This document shows, in pieces, positions 28,631 through 39,998 of a stretch of 64,000 nucleotides of DNA. Positions within the stretch are counted from its first letter, which is position 1. Every line of letters begins with the position of its first letter. The position numbers and the translations under genes are program-made. The DNA is taken from positions 1 to 64,000 of the forward strand of contig CAIOMN010000088.1 in assembly GCA_903859415.1 (NCBI GenBank). The letters are read 5' to 3'. The notes under the pieces are model-generated. The model did not search any database. It was given only the letters and a program-made list of their open reading frames with translations, and was not told the origin of the DNA. The DNA comes from an uncultured Methylococcaceae bacterium. Lineage in GTDB: Bacteria; Pseudomonadota; Gammaproteobacteria; Methylococcales; Methylomonadaceae.

Positions 28631-30415
28631 ATGATACGTGTTAATTTTAACAGGTTCGTTAATTTATTATTAATCACACTATCGTTAATTATCATTGGCT
28701 GTACTGAAGCACCCAAATTACCTTTAAACTTAAGCCAGGAACCCCCTGTTAAACCTACCCAGAATAATGAAGCTGTCAACCAGCATACCTATAAATTTAA
28801 TAAAACAGCTTCTAATCATAAGAATACTGTTTGGGAACGCTTAATTTCACTCTATTCATTACCAGAAATTGATAACCCACGCATCAACAGAGAATTATAC
28901 TGGTATTTGGAGCACCCCACCTCTCTTGCTATTATTCAGCAGCGCGCTGAACCCTATCTTAACCATATCCTCGATGAAATTGAAGCCAGGAACATGCCTG
29001 GAGAACTTGCGTTGCTGCCGGTTGTTGAAAGTGCCTTTGTGCCTGATGCCTATTCAAAAGCGGATGCTTCTGGACTCTGGCAATTTGTACCTTCGACTGG
29101 AAGAGAATACGGTCTTGAACAAAATGACTGGTATGACGGTCGTAGGGATATTTTTGATTCAACGAGGGCCGCAACTAATTATTTAAAAGAGCTGAGTGAA
29201 GATTTTAATGGAGACTGGTTATTAGCACTTGCCTCTTACAATTGTGGAAAAGGCCGTGTTAGAAAATCCATTGATAAAAATACCAACCTTAACCTACCTA
29301 CAGACTATTGGTCGCTAGATCTACCAGAAGAAACTGAAGACTATGTGCCCCGTTTATTAGCAATTGCCCGCATATTTGCCCATGCCGACGAATACAATAT
29401 TCATCTGCAACACATCCCTAATAGACCTTATTTTGAAGTCGTTGACATTCAATCGCCCCTGGATTTACACAAGGCTGCAGAACTGGCAAATACACCGCTA
29501 CACACTTTCTTGAAGTTAAACCCTGGATTTAACCGCAAGAGCACTGCCCCTCAAGGCCCTCACAGATTATTAGTACCGGTAGCTCATGCGCAAACATTTA
29601 AAGAAAACCTGGCATTATTGCCACCCTCAGAAAGAGTAACCCCAATCCAATATGAGGAAGATCGTGCGGATGAGCCGGTTCGTCAAGAGAAACATCAAGA
29701 ACCCAACACACCTGTTAATGACAAAACAGCTAAGGCAGCAATCAATAGCTCTAACACCAAAACCAAACCGACTGAGAATTTAGTAGCCAACGCTAAAAAC
29801 ATACCTACTAAACAAAATGCAGAAAAAAATAAATCACCCGAAAGCAACGTTAAAGGTAAAGCCACTGAAACCATAGTAGCGGCTACAAAATACAGTGAAA
29901 TAGCTACACATCTGTCCCGTACAAATAACAAAATAAGTGCCAATAATGTAAATGATGAGATTTTGCAACCCAAGAATAATACTGGGAAACCACAAAGCAC
30001 TCATGACAATAAATCAACCCCCAAAGCAGCAGTGGTTGCTTTGGCAGAAAGTAAGCAGCTAAAAGCAAAAACATCAGACTCACAAAGCTACGAAATCAAA
30101 AAAGGTGATACCTTTTATAATATTTCCCAACGCTTTTCTGTGACTCCAAAAGATCTGGCTAGCTGGAATAATATCACTATAAATACGGCCCTATTACCTG
30201 GTAAAAAACTGACCATCAAATCCTTAAGTTCGCCGTTTGTTACTGCTCCAACCGTTCACATGATCAGTTATACTGTAGGCAAGAACGAGTCACTCACTCA
30301 AATATGTAAAAAATTCAAAGTAAGTGAAGCCGAATTGCGTAAAACAAATGCGTCTACACTTGTTAAAGGTCTTAGCCCAGGACAAAAATTAAAAATATCT
30401 GTTGAAAACAGTTGA
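28631..30415 (+). CDS. mltD: membrane-bound lytic transglycosylase D
   Basis: A murein lytic transglycosylase lipoprotein, 594 residues. The lipobox IIGC lies near residue 24. The SLT domain (about 105-260) has the catalytic Glu in PVVESAFVPDA, followed by ASGLWQFVPSTG and a LASYNCGKG motif. After a long Lys/Asn/Thr-rich linker (about 340-480) come two LysM domains (about 488-530 and 548-590). The linker is longer and more low-complexity than in E. coli MltD. It is transcribed away from the yafS-like gene. Confidence 0.93.
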   Translation: MIRVNFNRFVNLLLITLSLIIIGCTEAPKLPLNLSQEPPVKPTQNNEAVNQHTYKFNKTASNHKNTVWERLISLYSLPEIDNPRINRELYWYLEHPTSLAIIQQRAEPYLNHILDEIEARNMPGELALLPVVESAFVPDAYSKADASGLWQFVPSTGREYGLEQNDWYDGRRDIFDSTRAATNYLKELSEDFNGDWLLALASYNCGKGRVRKSIDKNTNLNLPTDYWSLDLPEETEDYVPRLLAIARIFAHADEYNIHLQHIPNRPYFEVVDIQSPLDLHKAAELANTPLHTFLKLNPGFNRKSTAPQGPHRLLVPVAHAQTFKENLALLPPSERVTPIQYEEDRADEPVRQEKHQEPNTPVNDKTAKAAINSSNTKTKPTENLVANAKNIPTKQNAEKNKSPESNVKGKATETIVAATKYSEIATHLSRTNNKISANNVNDEILQPKNNTGKPQSTHDNKSTPKAAVVALAESKQLKAKTSDSQSYEIKKGDTFYNISQRFSVTPKDLASWNNITINTALLPGKKLTIKSLSSPFVTAPTVHMISYTVGKNESLTQICKKFKVSEAELRKTNASTLVKGLSPGQKLKISVENS

Positions 30416-30639
30416 TATTGAGCTCCTCACCCTGATCAATAACACTAAGAAGCAACTGAAGCTCTAAATCTTTTTTTATGCCCCCCATTAGCTCCTAAGT
30501 ATGTTTTTATACATACTCTAGCTGTATAGCCAAGATATTGGTTGTATAATTCATCATCAACAACAGCTAATCCTGATTAGGTTGATCATTACACCTGACA
30601 TGAAAAGATTATTAAACAGTGAATATTACGAGTTAAATT

Positions 30640-32127
30640 ATGGAATATGCTATAGAAACCGCTCCTCTAGAAACTATACAAAGTGATTGTCTTATTGTTG
30701 GTGTTTATTTGGATCATCAACTGACGGCATCAGCAACTTCAGTTGACCAAAGTACCCAAGGACTTATTAGCAAATTCCTAAAGCGTGGTGATATCAGCGG
30801 AAAACCCGGGGAAACTGTTTTAATCAATGCGATGCCTGAAAGTTCTATAGAACGTATTTTATTAGTCGGTCTGGGCAATAACAAAGTACTCACGGGAAAA
30901 AGTTATATTAAAGCCTTACTCGCTGCCATCAATAGCTTAAAAAAGACATCCATAAAAAATGTTGTTGTTGCACTGGCTGATGCAGATGTTATCGCCCAAA
31001 GTCGTCAATGGAAAACTCGCCAAATTGTGGAAGTTTTCAGTGATGCTATCTATCAATTCACAGCGTTAAAATCAAACAAAGAAACCGACAGTAACATTGA
31101 AAAAATTATTATTAGCTCACCTGAAGCAGAGCTTAATTTTGCAGAATTAGGTTTACGCCAAGGCAAAGCGATTGCCGAAGGCATTAATTTAACTAAGCAT
31201 CTTGGCGACTTACCCGGCAATATCTGCACACCTACCTACCTGGCTGAACAAGCCTTTGAGTTGGGTAACCAATATCCAAGTCTTCAGGTAAGCGTTCTTG
31301 AAGAAGCCGATATGGCACAATTAGGCATGGGTGCTTTATTATCGGTATCACGAGGCAGTCGACAACCTGCCAAATTGATCACACTGGACTATCGTGGCGG
31401 TGAGAAAAATACTAAGCCTATCGTATTAATTGGCAAAGGTCTTACTTTTGATGCGGGTGGTATTTCGCTTAAACCCGGTCTCGGCATGGATGAGATGAAA
31501 TACGATATGTGTGGAGGTGCCTCTGTTCTGGGTACTTTACTGGCAGCCGCTCAAATGCAGTTACCTCTTAATATTGTCGGGTTAATTCCCTCGTCTGAAA
31601 ACATGCCTGATGGTGATGCCAACAAACCCGGTGATATTCTAACCAGTATGTCAGGTAAAACCATTGAAGTTTTAAACACCGATGCAGAAGGCCGCCTACT
31701 ACTTTGCGATACCCTAACCTATGCAGAACGCTTTAATCCTGATGTGGTCATCGACATGGCTACATTAACAGGCGCGTGCCTCGTGGCATTAGGCAGAATA
31801 CCTAGTGGATTATTAGGTAACAGTGATGCTTTATGCAACGACTTACTCGCTGCCAGTGAAACAGCAAATGATAGCTTATGGCGTTTACCGTTATGGGAAG
31901 AATATCAGGAACAGTTAAAATCCAATTTTGCCGACCTGGCTAATATCGGCGGTAAAGATGCAGGTACGATTACTGCGGCCTGTTTCCTGTCTCAATTCGC
32001 AGAAAGTTTTAATTGGGCTCATCTGGATATTGCTGGTACTGCCTGGCGAACTGGAAATAACAAAGGTGCAACCGGACGCCCCGTACCTTTATTAAGCCAA
32101 TATCTACTTAACCGAGCGTATGGCTGA
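30640..32127 (+). CDS. pepA: leucyl aminopeptidase PepA
   Basis: A cytosolic M17 zinc aminopeptidase of 495 residues. The metal site signature [10 protein letters not shown] lies near 346-355, and upstream [15 protein letters not shown] near 264-278 holds the metal-binding Lys and Asp. In E. coli PepA also binds DNA. A perfect TATAAT at 30545-30550 and an inverted repeat (AGTATGT / ACATACT) at 30498-30517 lie in its leader. It starts the conserved pepA-holC-valS order and overlaps holC by 8 bp. Confidence 0.96.
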   Translation: MEYAIETAPLETIQSDCLIVGVYLDHQLTASATSVDQSTQGLISKFLKRGDISGKPGETVLINAMPESSIERILLVGLGNNKVLTGKSYIKALLAAINSLKKTSIKNVVVALADADVIAQSRQWKTRQIVEVFSDAIYQFTALKSNKETDSNIEKIIISSPEAELNFAELGLRQGKAIAEGINLTKHLGDLPGNICTPTYLAEQAFELGNQYPSLQVSVLEEADMAQLGMGALLSVSRGSRQPAKLITLDYRGGEKNTKPIVLIGKGLTFDAGGISLKPGLGMDEMKYDMCGGASVLGTLLAAAQMQLPLNIVGLIPSSENMPDGDANKPGDILTSMSGKTIEVLNTDAEGRLLLCDTLTYAERFNPDVVIDMATLTGACLVALGRIPSGLLGNSDALCNDLLAASETANDSLWRLPLWEEYQEQLKSNFADLANIGGKDAGTITAACFLSQFAESFNWAHLDIAGTAWRTGNNKGATGRPVPLLSQYLLNRAYG

Positions 32128-32554
32128 AGTCAGCTTCTATATCCTACCGTCAGAATCGAAACAAGAACGCGATGAGTTTGCTTGCAAACTCATCGAAAAA
32201 GCGTATCGAAGCCAATGCTTTTGCTATGTACTTACCGATAACATCGAACAGAGTCAAATACTGGATACCCTACTCTGGACTTTTAGAGCAGGTAGTTTCA
32301 TTCCGCACCAAATTTATATCGGTCAATTGCCAGCTATTGAGAAAGTCATTTTGATTGGCTCGTTAGAGGTGCCAGGACAATGGAAACATACCCTCATTAA
32401 CTTGTCGTCGTATTGCCCTAATGACATCGAACACAGCGAACGTATCCTTGAAATTTTAGACAATAGCGAAGCGACTAAAACATTGGGCAGGCAACGTTAT
32501 CGACACTACCAACAAGCGGGCATCAACATAACGACTCATAAGATCGGGCATTAA
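32120..32554 (+). CDS. holC: DNA polymerase III chi subunit
   Basis: A 144-residue clamp-loader accessory subunit that contacts SSB. The N-terminal AEVSFYIL and the central [17 protein letters not shown] match the family, and its place between pepA and valS supports the call. It overlaps pepA by 8 bp and is followed by valS after 65 bp. Confidence 0.9.
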   Translation: MAEVSFYILPSESKQERDEFACKLIEKAYRSQCFCYVLTDNIEQSQILDTLLWTFRAGSFIPHQIYIGQLPAIEKVILIGSLEVPGQWKHTLINLSSYCPNDIEHSERILEILDNSEATKTLGRQRYRHYQQAGINITTHKIGH

Positions 32555-32619
32555 AAAAATAAAACCCCCTCATCATCCTGCTAAAATGCAGTTAACTTCA
32601 CAAATACAGACAGCTTTAC

Positions 32620-35430
32620 ATGGAAAAAACATACGCACCCCATTCTATAGAACAACGTTGGTATCAAACGTGGGAAGAGAAAGGCTATTTTGCCGCTAAA
32701 TCAGAAGGTGAATCTTATTGCATTATGATTCCTCCTCCTAATGTCACAGGTAGTCTACACATGGGTCATGCTTTTCAGGATACCATTATGGACGCTCTGA
32801 CCCGTTATCACCGCATGAAAGGCTTCAGCACGTTATGGCAACCGGGTACAGACCATGCCGGAATTGCAACCCAAATGGTGGTCGAACGCCTGTGTAACGC
32901 CGAAGGCAAAACCCGTCATGATTATGGACGGGAACCCTTTCTTGAAAAAGTCTGGCAATGGAAAGAAGAATCGGGCGGCACCATTACTCGCCAGTTAAGA
33001 CGTATGGGTTCGTCTCTGGATTGGGAGAAAGAACGTTTTACCATGGACAAAGGCATGTCGGATGCCGTTCAGGAAGTCTTTATCCAATTGTATGAAGAAG
33101 GTCTGATTTATAGAGGCAAACGTCTTGTCAATTGGGACCCTGTTTTACACACCGCTGTTTCTGATCTGGAGGTTTTATCAGAAGAAGAAAATGGTTCTAT
33201 GTGGCATTTACGTTATCCCTTATCCAATGGTCAAGGACATTTAATTGTTGCCACAACACGACCCGAAACTCTATTGGGTGATGCTGCGGTGGCTATCCAT
33301 CCCGATGATGACCGATATAAACATTTACTCGGCGAGTTTGTCGTCCTGCCCTTAAGTGGTCGGTTAATTCCTATTATTGCTGATGAATATGTAGACCCCG
33401 AGTTTGGAACAGGTTGCGTTAAGATTACACCTGCTCATGACTTTAATGACTATGAAGTCTGGACTCGTCATCGGCATACCTCCGTTATTCAAGCTTTACC
33501 TCATGGTGGTTTGATTAATATTTTAACCGTTGATGCAGCGATTCGAAGCAACACTGATGATGAAGACAATCTCATCCCGGCAAAATATTCTGGGCTTGAT
33601 CGTTTTGAAGCCCGTAAACAGATGGTGGCTGATCTGGATGCTGCCGGTTTACTGGAAAAAATTGCTGATCATAAATTAATGGTGCCCCGTGGTGATCGTA
33701 CCAATAGCGTCATCGAACCCCTATTAACTGACCAATGGTATGTCAAAGTAGCTCCCTTGGCTGAACCAGCTATTGCAGCGGTTGAAAATGGCGACATCAA
33801 ATTCGTTCCAGACAATTGGAAGAACACCTATTTTGAATGGATGCGTAATATCCAGGACTGGTGTATTTCCCGTCAAATCTGGTGGGGACACCGCATTCCT
33901 GCCTGGTATGATGAATTAGGCAATACTTATGTAGGAAACTCTGAAGCCGCTATTCGTGAGAAACACAACCTACCTGCGGACTATGCGCTCAAACAAGACG
34001 AAGATGTCCTGGACACCTGGTTTTCTTCTGCCTTATGGCCATTCTCGACCTTAGGCTGGCCGGAAAAAACACCTGAGTTAGCTAAACATTATCCCACCAG
34101 TGTACTGGTAACAGGCTTTGACATCATCTTCTTTTGGGTCGCCCGGATGATTATGATGGGGCTTAAATTTCAAGGCGAAGTGCCTTTTAAAGAAGTCTAT
34201 ATTCATGGCTTGGTACGTGATGCTGAAGGTCAAAAAATGTCCAAGTCAAAAGGCAACGTCCTTGACCCTATCGATATTATTGACGGTATAGAATTGGATG
34301 CTCTGGTTGCTAAACGCATCTCTGGCATGATGCAACCCCATTTAGCCAAGAAAATTGAACAGGATACGCGCAAGCATTTCCCGGATGGCATTCAATCTTA
34401 TGGTACCGATGCGTTACGCTTTACTTTTGCGTCTCTGGCCTCTACCGGTCGTGATATTCGCTTTGATCTTGCGCGTACCGAAGGCTATCGCAACTTCTGT
34501 AATAAACTCTGGAATGCAGCGCGTTATGTGCTGATGAATACAGAAGAGTTTGATAATGGCTTAAGTGACGCACCATGTTCTTACACCCAAGTGGATCGCT
34601 GGATTATTTCCAGACTTCATCAAGTCATAGCGACTACCAGCACTGCCATTGATAACTATCGTTTTGATTTAGCCGCACAAGCTATTTATGAATTTACCTG
34701 GAATGAATACTGCGACTGGTACTTAGAATTAGCTAAAATTTCATTGCAATCAGAAGATGTAGACTTACAACGCGGTACTCGCAAAACTTTGTTGACTGTT
34801 TTGGAAACTGTGTTAAAGCTAGCACATCCTATAATGCCTTTTATCACCGAAGAAATATGGCAACGGGTTGCACCGTTGGCGGGTATTAATGCTGAAACAA
34901 TTATGTTGCAGGCCTACCCTGTTAGCGATGAAGCACATATAGACAATGATGCGATTGCAGAAACTAATTTGGTAATGAACTTCATTTTGGGTGTGCGTAG
35001 GATTCGCGGAGAAATGAACATTGCTCCTGGTAAACCATTGCCCGTATTATTACAAAATGGCTCAACCAGTGACCAAGCTTTTCTAACAAACAACACCTCG
35101 TATTTAAAAAAGCTAGGCCGTTTAGAATCCATCACTTGGTTAAATCCGGCTGATACAACTCCAGAATCAGCGATTGCTTTAGTCGGTGAGTTGAAGATAT
35201 TAATCCCAATGGCAGGTCTAATTGATAAAGATGCTGAACTTGCCCGATTGGACAAAGAAATTCAAAAAATCTTCAACGATTTGCCACGAATTGAAGGAAA
35301 ATTGAGCAACCCAACCTTTATTGATAAAGCACCTTCTGAGGTCATTGATAAAGAAAAAGCTAAACTGGCTGACCTACGTTCAATATTGAATAACCTTGAG
35401 CAACAAAAAGCCAAGATTCAAGCGCTGTAA
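32620..35430 (+). CDS. valS: valyl-tRNA synthetase
   Basis: A class I aminoacyl-tRNA synthetase of 936 residues. The HIGH-type motif is GSLHMGHAF near 43-51 and the KMSKS loop is [10 protein letters not shown] near 538-547. An editing domain with [10 protein letters not shown] lies near 211-220. The anticodon-binding domain and a C-terminal coiled coil (about 860-936) are complete. A hairpin terminator follows. Confidence 0.97.
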   Translation: MEKTYAPHSIEQRWYQTWEEKGYFAAKSEGESYCIMIPPPNVTGSLHMGHAFQDTIMDALTRYHRMKGFSTLWQPGTDHAGIATQMVVERLCNAEGKTRHDYGREPFLEKVWQWKEESGGTITRQLRRMGSSLDWEKERFTMDKGMSDAVQEVFIQLYEEGLIYRGKRLVNWDPVLHTAVSDLEVLSEEENGSMWHLRYPLSNGQGHLIVATTRPETLLGDAAVAIHPDDDRYKHLLGEFVVLPLSGRLIPIIADEYVDPEFGTGCVKITPAHDFNDYEVWTRHRHTSVIQALPHGGLINILTVDAAIRSNTDDEDNLIPAKYSGLDRFEARKQMVADLDAAGLLEKIADHKLMVPRGDRTNSVIEPLLTDQWYVKVAPLAEPAIAAVENGDIKFVPDNWKNTYFEWMRNIQDWCISRQIWWGHRIPAWYDELGNTYVGNSEAAIREKHNLPADYALKQDEDVLDTWFSSALWPFSTLGWPEKTPELAKHYPTSVLVTGFDIIFFWVARMIMMGLKFQGEVPFKEVYIHGLVRDAEGQKMSKSKGNVLDPIDIIDGIELDALVAKRISGMMQPHLAKKIEQDTRKHFPDGIQSYGTDALRFTFASLASTGRDIRFDLARTEGYRNFCNKLWNAARYVLMNTEEFDNGLSDAPCSYTQVDRWIISRLHQVIATTSTAIDNYRFDLAAQAIYEFTWNEYCDWYLELAKISLQSEDVDLQRGTRKTLLTVLETVLKLAHPIMPFITEEIWQRVAPLAGINAETIMLQAYPVSDEAHIDNDAIAETNLVMNFILGVRRIRGEMNIAPGKPLPVLLQNGSTSDQAFLTNNTSYLKKLGRLESITWLNPADTTPESAIALVGELKILIPMAGLIDKDAELARLDKEIQKIFNDLPRIEGKLSNPTFIDKAPSEVIDKEKAKLADLRSILNNLEQQKAKIQAL

Positions 35431-35449
35431 ATTAACCGTTAACCCTAGC

Positions 35450-35486
35450 CAGATGATAACCTTGAGTGCCTAAACGTTATCATCTG
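35450..35486 (+). terminator. hairpin terminator after valS
   Basis: A perfect 11-bp stem, CAGATGATAAC with GTTATCATCTG, and a 15-nt loop. It starts 20 bp after the valS stop. The downstream T-rich part is short (CCTTTT about 10 bp later), so termination strength is uncertain. Confidence 0.6.
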
Positions 35487-35542
35487 TGCTGTCCTTTTAG
35501 AGTTATCTTTTATTAATGCTAATGACCCAATAAGATCCGCTT

Positions 35543-37261
35543 ATGTCGCCTTCCGCGCAAACAGGCTGTCAACACAGCGGTTTTACTAAATATCTCATTG
35601 CTGAAGGACATCTTACTGAAAATCAAGCTAGCAGCTATTGTCAGGATGCTGAAAGAAAAAACCAGTCACTACTAAGTTATCTGGCAACTAATAAACTTAT
35701 TAATTGTAAAGTAGTCGCTTCAACAGCTTCTATCGAATATGGCATTCCATTTTTAGATCTTGATTCAATAAATCTCCTGACGCTGCCTATTCATTTAATT
35801 AGCGAAAAATTAATTCGTAAACACAAAGCCATACCGCTCTATTGTCGTGGAAAGACGCTCTTTATTGCAATGTCTGATCCAACTAATCTGCAAGCCCTGG
35901 ATGAAATAAAGTTCCATAACCAACTGCATCCAGAAACCATCCTGGTTGAAGAAGATAAGCTCACTAAAGCGATTGAAGTTATTCTAGAAATCGCTGACAC
36001 CTCAATGGCCGAACTGATTGAAGAAAATTTAGAGAATCAGGTCCGCCCTATAGGCCGTCAAGGACTTACCTCTAATTCTAAAATCAAAACCGATATTGAT
36101 GATGCACCCATCGTTCGATTTGTTAACAAAATATTACTGGATGCCATCAAGCAAGGTGCGTCAGATATACACATGGAGCCCTATGAAAATAACTTCCGCA
36201 TTCGCTTTAGATCCGACGGAATGCTTCATCAAATCTCTAACCCACCTATTAACACAGCTAATAGAATCATTTCTAGAATAAAAGTCATGGCCAAAATGGA
36301 TATTGCCGAGCGCCGTATTCCACAAGATGGTCGTATAAAAATCGCCTTATCCAAGTCTCATGATTTTGATTTTCGAGTGAATAGCTGCCCCACACTATTT
36401 GGAGAAAAAATTGTATTACGCCTATTGGACCCTACCAGCGCACAAATTGGTATAGAAAAATTAGGATTTGAACCTGAACAAGAAGCTGTTTTTCTCAATG
36501 CGATTAATCGACCTTACGGCATGATTTTGGTTACCGGCCCCACGGGAAGCGGTAAAACCGTCACACTCTATACTGCGCTAAACTTACTCAATAAGGTTGA
36601 GCGCAATATCTGCACCGCAGAGGACCCCGTTGAAATCACCGTAGAAGGTATCAACCAGGTTAATGTGAACGTTAAGGCAGGCTTAACCTTTGCTAATGCT
36701 TTAAGAGCGTTTTTACGTCAAGATCCCGACATCATAATGGTCGGTGAAATTCGTGATCTGGAAACAGCGGATATTGCAGTCAAGGCAGCGCAAACCGGTC
36801 ATTTAGTTTTATCTACCCTACATACCAACGATGCCCCACAGACATTGAACCGGCTCATGCAAATGGGAATTGAACCCTTCAACCTGGTCTCTGCCATTAT
36901 TCTTATTATAGCTCAGCGTTTGGCCAGATGCTTATGCGAACAGTGTAAAACTAGTGTCCACTACCCAGATAACGTGCTTATCTCTGCCGGCTTTAAAGCA
37001 GAAGAATTAAGTAATCTCAAACTCTATGGGTCTGTTGGCTGTGATCATTGTACGGCGGGTTATAAAGGTCGTATCGGCATTTTTCAGGTATTAACACTTA
37101 GTAATAACATGAGAACACTCATCCTGGAAGGTGGAAATGCTTTACAAATAGCAGCATTAGCCAAAGCTGAAGGCATCAATGATCTTCGAGCATCAGGTTT
37201 AAATAAGATCCGCCTGGGCATTACCAGTTTGGAAGAAGTCGATCGGGTTACTAAGGAATAG
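35543..37261 (+). CDS. pilB: type IV pilus assembly ATPase PilB
   Basis: The hexameric secretion ATPase that powers pilus extension, 572 residues. An N-terminal GspE-II domain (about 10-150) is followed by the ATPase core. The core has the Asp box, Walker A GPTGSGKTVT near 332-341, a His box (TGHLVLSTLHTNDAP) and a tetracysteine zinc site (CEQC near 470 and CDHC near 502). It is followed 2 bp later by pilC. The usual pilBCD cluster is split here: pilD is 1.8 kb further on. Confidence 0.94.
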   Translation: MSPSAQTGCQHSGFTKYLIAEGHLTENQASSYCQDAERKNQSLLSYLATNKLINCKVVASTASIEYGIPFLDLDSINLLTLPIHLISEKLIRKHKAIPLYCRGKTLFIAMSDPTNLQALDEIKFHNQLHPETILVEEDKLTKAIEVILEIADTSMAELIEENLENQVRPIGRQGLTSNSKIKTDIDDAPIVRFVNKILLDAIKQGASDIHMEPYENNFRIRFRSDGMLHQISNPPINTANRIISRIKVMAKMDIAERRIPQDGRIKIALSKSHDFDFRVNSCPTLFGEKIVLRLLDPTSAQIGIEKLGFEPEQEAVFLNAINRPYGMILVTGPTGSGKTVTLYTALNLLNKVERNICTAEDPVEITVEGINQVNVNVKAGLTFANALRAFLRQDPDIIMVGEIRDLETADIAVKAAQTGHLVLSTLHTNDAPQTLNRLMQMGIEPFNLVSAIILIIAQRLARCLCEQCKTSVHYPDNVLISAGFKAEELSNLKLYGSVGCDHCTAGYKGRIGIFQVLTLSNNMRTLILEGGNALQIAALAKAEGINDLRASGLNKIRLGITSLEEVDRVTKE

Positions 37262-37263
37262 GA

Positions 37264-38481
37264 ATGACATCTAGTAAACAACTCGACTTTATCTGGAGTG
37301 GTGAAGACCAGAATAGCAAAAAATTAAACGGCGTTATTACTGCAAGAAGTGCACTCATTGCAAAAGCAGAATTAAGACGTCAAGGGTATCGAGTAACTAC
37401 AATAAAAGAACACTCGAAGCCGTTATTTAGTCCAAGAACGAGAAGCATCACTTCAGGCGAGATTGCCACATTTTCCAGGCAATTAGCAACATTAATCAGT
37501 GCTGGCATTCCCTTGGTACAAGCAGTAGGTATTATTAGTAACGGCCATGAGAATCCCGGCATGCAAACCTTACTATCCACTATAAAAGCTAACCTTGAAA
37601 ACGGGGATAGCCTAGCAAATGCATTGAAAAACCATCCACAACATTTTGACGAATTATTCTGTAACCTCATCGCCGCTGGTGAACAAGCCGGCATATTAGA
37701 AACACTTCTGGATAAGGTAGCCACTTACAAAGAAAAAACAGAGTCTTTAAAAAAGAAAATCAAAAAAGCGCTGACTTATCCCATCGCGGTCATTGTGGTT
37801 GCTTTTATTGTCACCACTATACTACTGTTATTCGTTGTCCCTGTCTTTGAAGATATGTTCAAGAGCTTTGGTGCCGAGTTACCCCTTTTTACTCAAATCG
37901 TTGTTAGTATTTCAAAATGGGTAGCCAGTGATTGGTGGCTTATCCTCGGCATAATAAGTATTGGCGTTTTCTGCTTCTGCTATTTCAAAAAACACTCCCC
38001 ACCCTTCAATCATTTCCTGGATAATTTTTTACTCCAATTACCACTCGTTGGTTTGATTCTAAACAAATCGGCTGTTGCCCGATTTTCAAGGACACTTTCT
38101 ACCATGTCAGCAGCCGGTGTACCTTTAGTCGATGCTTTACAAGCAGTCGCAGGTGCTTGCGGCAATATAATCTATAAAGAAGCTGTTTTAAATATGCGAG
38201 AACAAGTCGCAACCGGTCAAAGACTTCAATATGCCATGCAACAAACCAACCTGTTTCCAAACATGGTTCAACAAATGATAGCTGTCGGTGAAGAATCGGG
38301 GTCGATGGATATGATGCTGGCTAAAGTCGCAGACTTTTATGAAGAAGAAGTAGACAATCTGGTCAACAATTTAAGTAGCTTACTAGAGCCCATTATCATG
38401 GTAATCTTAGGCGTTCTTATTGGAGGATTAATTATTGCCATGTATTTACCTATCTTTAAGATGGGCGCAGCAATTGGTTAA
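37264..38481 (+). CDS. pilC: type IV pilus inner membrane platform protein PilC
   Basis: A GspF-family platform protein of 405 residues. It has two repeated T2SSF domains (about 70-190 and 272-395), each ending in a long hydrophobic helix (VAFIVTTILLLFVVP; IMVILGVLIGGLIIAMYLPIF). Signatures FSRQLATLISAGIPL and FSRTLSTMSAAGVPL begin the two halves. It is coupled to pilB by a 2-bp gap. No pilin gene lies next to it. Confidence 0.94.
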   Translation: MTSSKQLDFIWSGEDQNSKKLNGVITARSALIAKAELRRQGYRVTTIKEHSKPLFSPRTRSITSGEIATFSRQLATLISAGIPLVQAVGIISNGHENPGMQTLLSTIKANLENGDSLANALKNHPQHFDELFCNLIAAGEQAGILETLLDKVATYKEKTESLKKKIKKALTYPIAVIVVAFIVTTILLLFVVPVFEDMFKSFGAELPLFTQIVVSISKWVASDWWLILGIISIGVFCFCYFKKHSPPFNHFLDNFLLQLPLVGLILNKSAVARFSRTLSTMSAAGVPLVDALQAVAGACGNIIYKEAVLNMREQVATGQRLQYAMQQTNLFPNMVQQMIAVGEESGSMDMMLAKVADFYEEEVDNLVNNLSSLLEPIIMVILGVLIGGLIIAMYLPIFKMGAAIG

Positions 38482-38545
38482 GTTCAGTGACAGATCGTTA
38501 GAAGGGGAAAAGTAGCTATGATAAAGGCGACCATTGAGTAAACAC

Positions 38546-38577
38546 GGTGATTTTGCATCAAATAATACAAAATCACC
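38546..38577. terminator. hairpin between pilC and smbP
   Basis: A perfect 10-bp stem, GGTGATTTTG with CAAAATCACC, and a 12-nt loop. It lies between two convergent genes. No clear T-run follows on either strand, so function is inferred from position. Confidence 0.45.
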
Positions 38578-38625
38578 TGAGTAAATTTACTATTCAAAAC
38601 TTAGGAACAAATCCTAACGCTTAAG

Positions 38626-38964
38626 TTATTTCTTTGGTTGACTCGCTAATTCCAGATGCTTTAACGCTGCTTTAGCATGAGTAACACCACCGGCAGCATC
38701 ACCTTTTTTTCCAACATCAATGGCAGCTTTTAGATGCGTAATGCCTTCTTCTGTGTGCTGATTTACTTCAGCTTTCTCAGAAGCTTCGGCATGAGTTAGT
38801 GCAGTCGATGCGTGTTCAACCAGGACAGGGGCATGACCCGCTTCACCGTGAGTGATTGCTGCATTGGTATGCTCAATTGCTTGCGGAAGGTGAACTGATT
38901 CAGCGAAAGCAAATGAGCCGCCCAACAAGGAAATAGTAGCTAGAAGGATAATTTTGATATTCAT
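38626..38964 (-). CDS. smbP: SmbP-like small periplasmic metal-binding protein
   Basis: A 112-residue secreted protein with a signal peptide ending SFAFA near residue 21. The mature part is made of helical repeats carrying ten histidines, mostly seven residues apart (patterns EHTNAAITH, EHASTALTH, QHTEEGITH, THAKAALKH). This matches SmbP of Nitrosomonas europaea, which binds copper and other metals in the periplasm. AGAGG lies before the ATG. With OmpA it interrupts the pil cluster. Metal storage or buffering for copper-dependent metabolism is an inference. Confidence 0.85.
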   Translation of the reverse strand: MNIKIILLATISLLGGSFAFAESVHLPQAIEHTNAAITHGEAGHAPVLVEHASTALTHAEASEKAEVNQHTEEGITHLKAAIDVGKKGDAAGGVTHAKAALKHLELASQPKK

Positions 38965-39389
38965 GACAAACCTCTATAATTGATTATTGTTGACTAAGGC
39001 CCAAATATATTTATCATTTCGAACTATAAATTGATAATATGCATTGAGTCCTAAAGTATTTTTCCGTGCTATTCTTTTGGTAGATCGCTTCTACTCTATC
39101 TAGAAAAACCGAGCACCTGACGGCTCTAATTTAATAAGTTTAAACCACCAAGAACTAAAGACATTATCTAGACTTTAAATATAAATTATGATTTTTCTAG
39201 TTTTTATTATGTTGCTAGTAATAAAAAACCTCCCAACCAGCATTTTTTTATTACATAAAATAACTTAACACATTTAAATAAAAACACAATTACTTTATTA
39301 CATGTTTTGTAGGTTATGTATCATTGAGTGTTACCATTAGCAACGAAGCAACAATTCTTAACCAATCACACTGTTTTTAGGATATTTTT
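38965..39389. other. AT-rich divergent intergenic region
   Basis: A 425-bp spacer between the divergent smbP and OmpA-like genes. It is strongly AT-rich, with no open frame of interest. It probably holds the promoters of both genes, but no element stands out clearly. A long run of A/T blocks lies at 39170-39310. Confidence 0.5.
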
Positions 39390-39998
39390 ATGAAAACACT
39401 ACAACTATTATTTTGTTCTTTTGGCTTCATGGTGTTAACTGAAATGGTTAATGCTGGGGAAGTTAACTTTGGTAAAGAAACACCAACAGCAAGTCAAGTG
39501 ATTGACGCATTAGATCCAGGATCAGCTATTCAGGGGGACGGTCAACCGCAGGTAAAATCACGATCAATTGATATGAGTGTTTTCTCATCATCACCTGAAG
39601 CAGGTAAAAAGAAACTTAAAAAATCTATCAATCATGAACTTCAGAAAGCAAATTCTGAAGTCGCATTGTCAATGGAAATCTTTTTTGACTTTAAATCAGC
39701 AGAACTGACACAAAAGGCTCAAGATCAATTAAAACCTGTCGGTGAGGCGTTAGCATCTGAAAAATTAAAAAACTTAGGCTTTATCGTCGAAGGTCATACC
39801 GATGCAGTAGGCGGTGATGTATACAACAAAAGTCTTTCAGAGCAGAGAGCAGATTCAGTAAAACGCTTTTTGGTTGAGTCGTTCAATATCAATCCCGCCC
39901 GAGTCCAAATTGTCGGGAAAGGTAAAAGTGGTTTACTTGATGCAAAAAATCCAGGCAGTGAAGTTAATCGGCGAGTACGAATTGTCGCTATCAAATAG
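39390..39998 (+). CDS. OmpA family peptidoglycan-binding protein
   Basis: A 202-residue secreted protein. An N-terminal signal (about 1-22, ending VNAGE) is followed by a short linker with two adjacent low-complexity parts. A C-terminal OmpA domain (about 95-200) follows, with FDFKSAELTQKA, the signature GHTDAVGGDVYN and LSEQRADSVKRFL. Arg near 146-149 and Asp near 138 match the residues that hold diaminopimelate. There is no beta-barrel, so it is a periplasmic or lipoprotein-less cell-wall anchor. It stands alone between smbP and pilD. Confidence 0.88.
   Translation: MKTLQLLFCSFGFMVLTEMVNAGEVNFGKETPTASQVIDALDPGSAIQGDGQPQVKSRSIDMSVFSSSPEAGKKKLKKSINHELQKANSEVALSMEIFFDFKSAELTQKAQDQLKPVGEALASEKLKNLGFIVEGHTDAVGGDVYNKSLSEQRADSVKRFLVESFNINPARVQIVGKGKSGLLDAKNPGSEVNRRVRIVAIK

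Noticed and set aside
38581-38590. Palindrome GTAAATTTAC as an operator
   Set aside because: Ten AT-rich bases between convergent genes, far from any start; likely chance.
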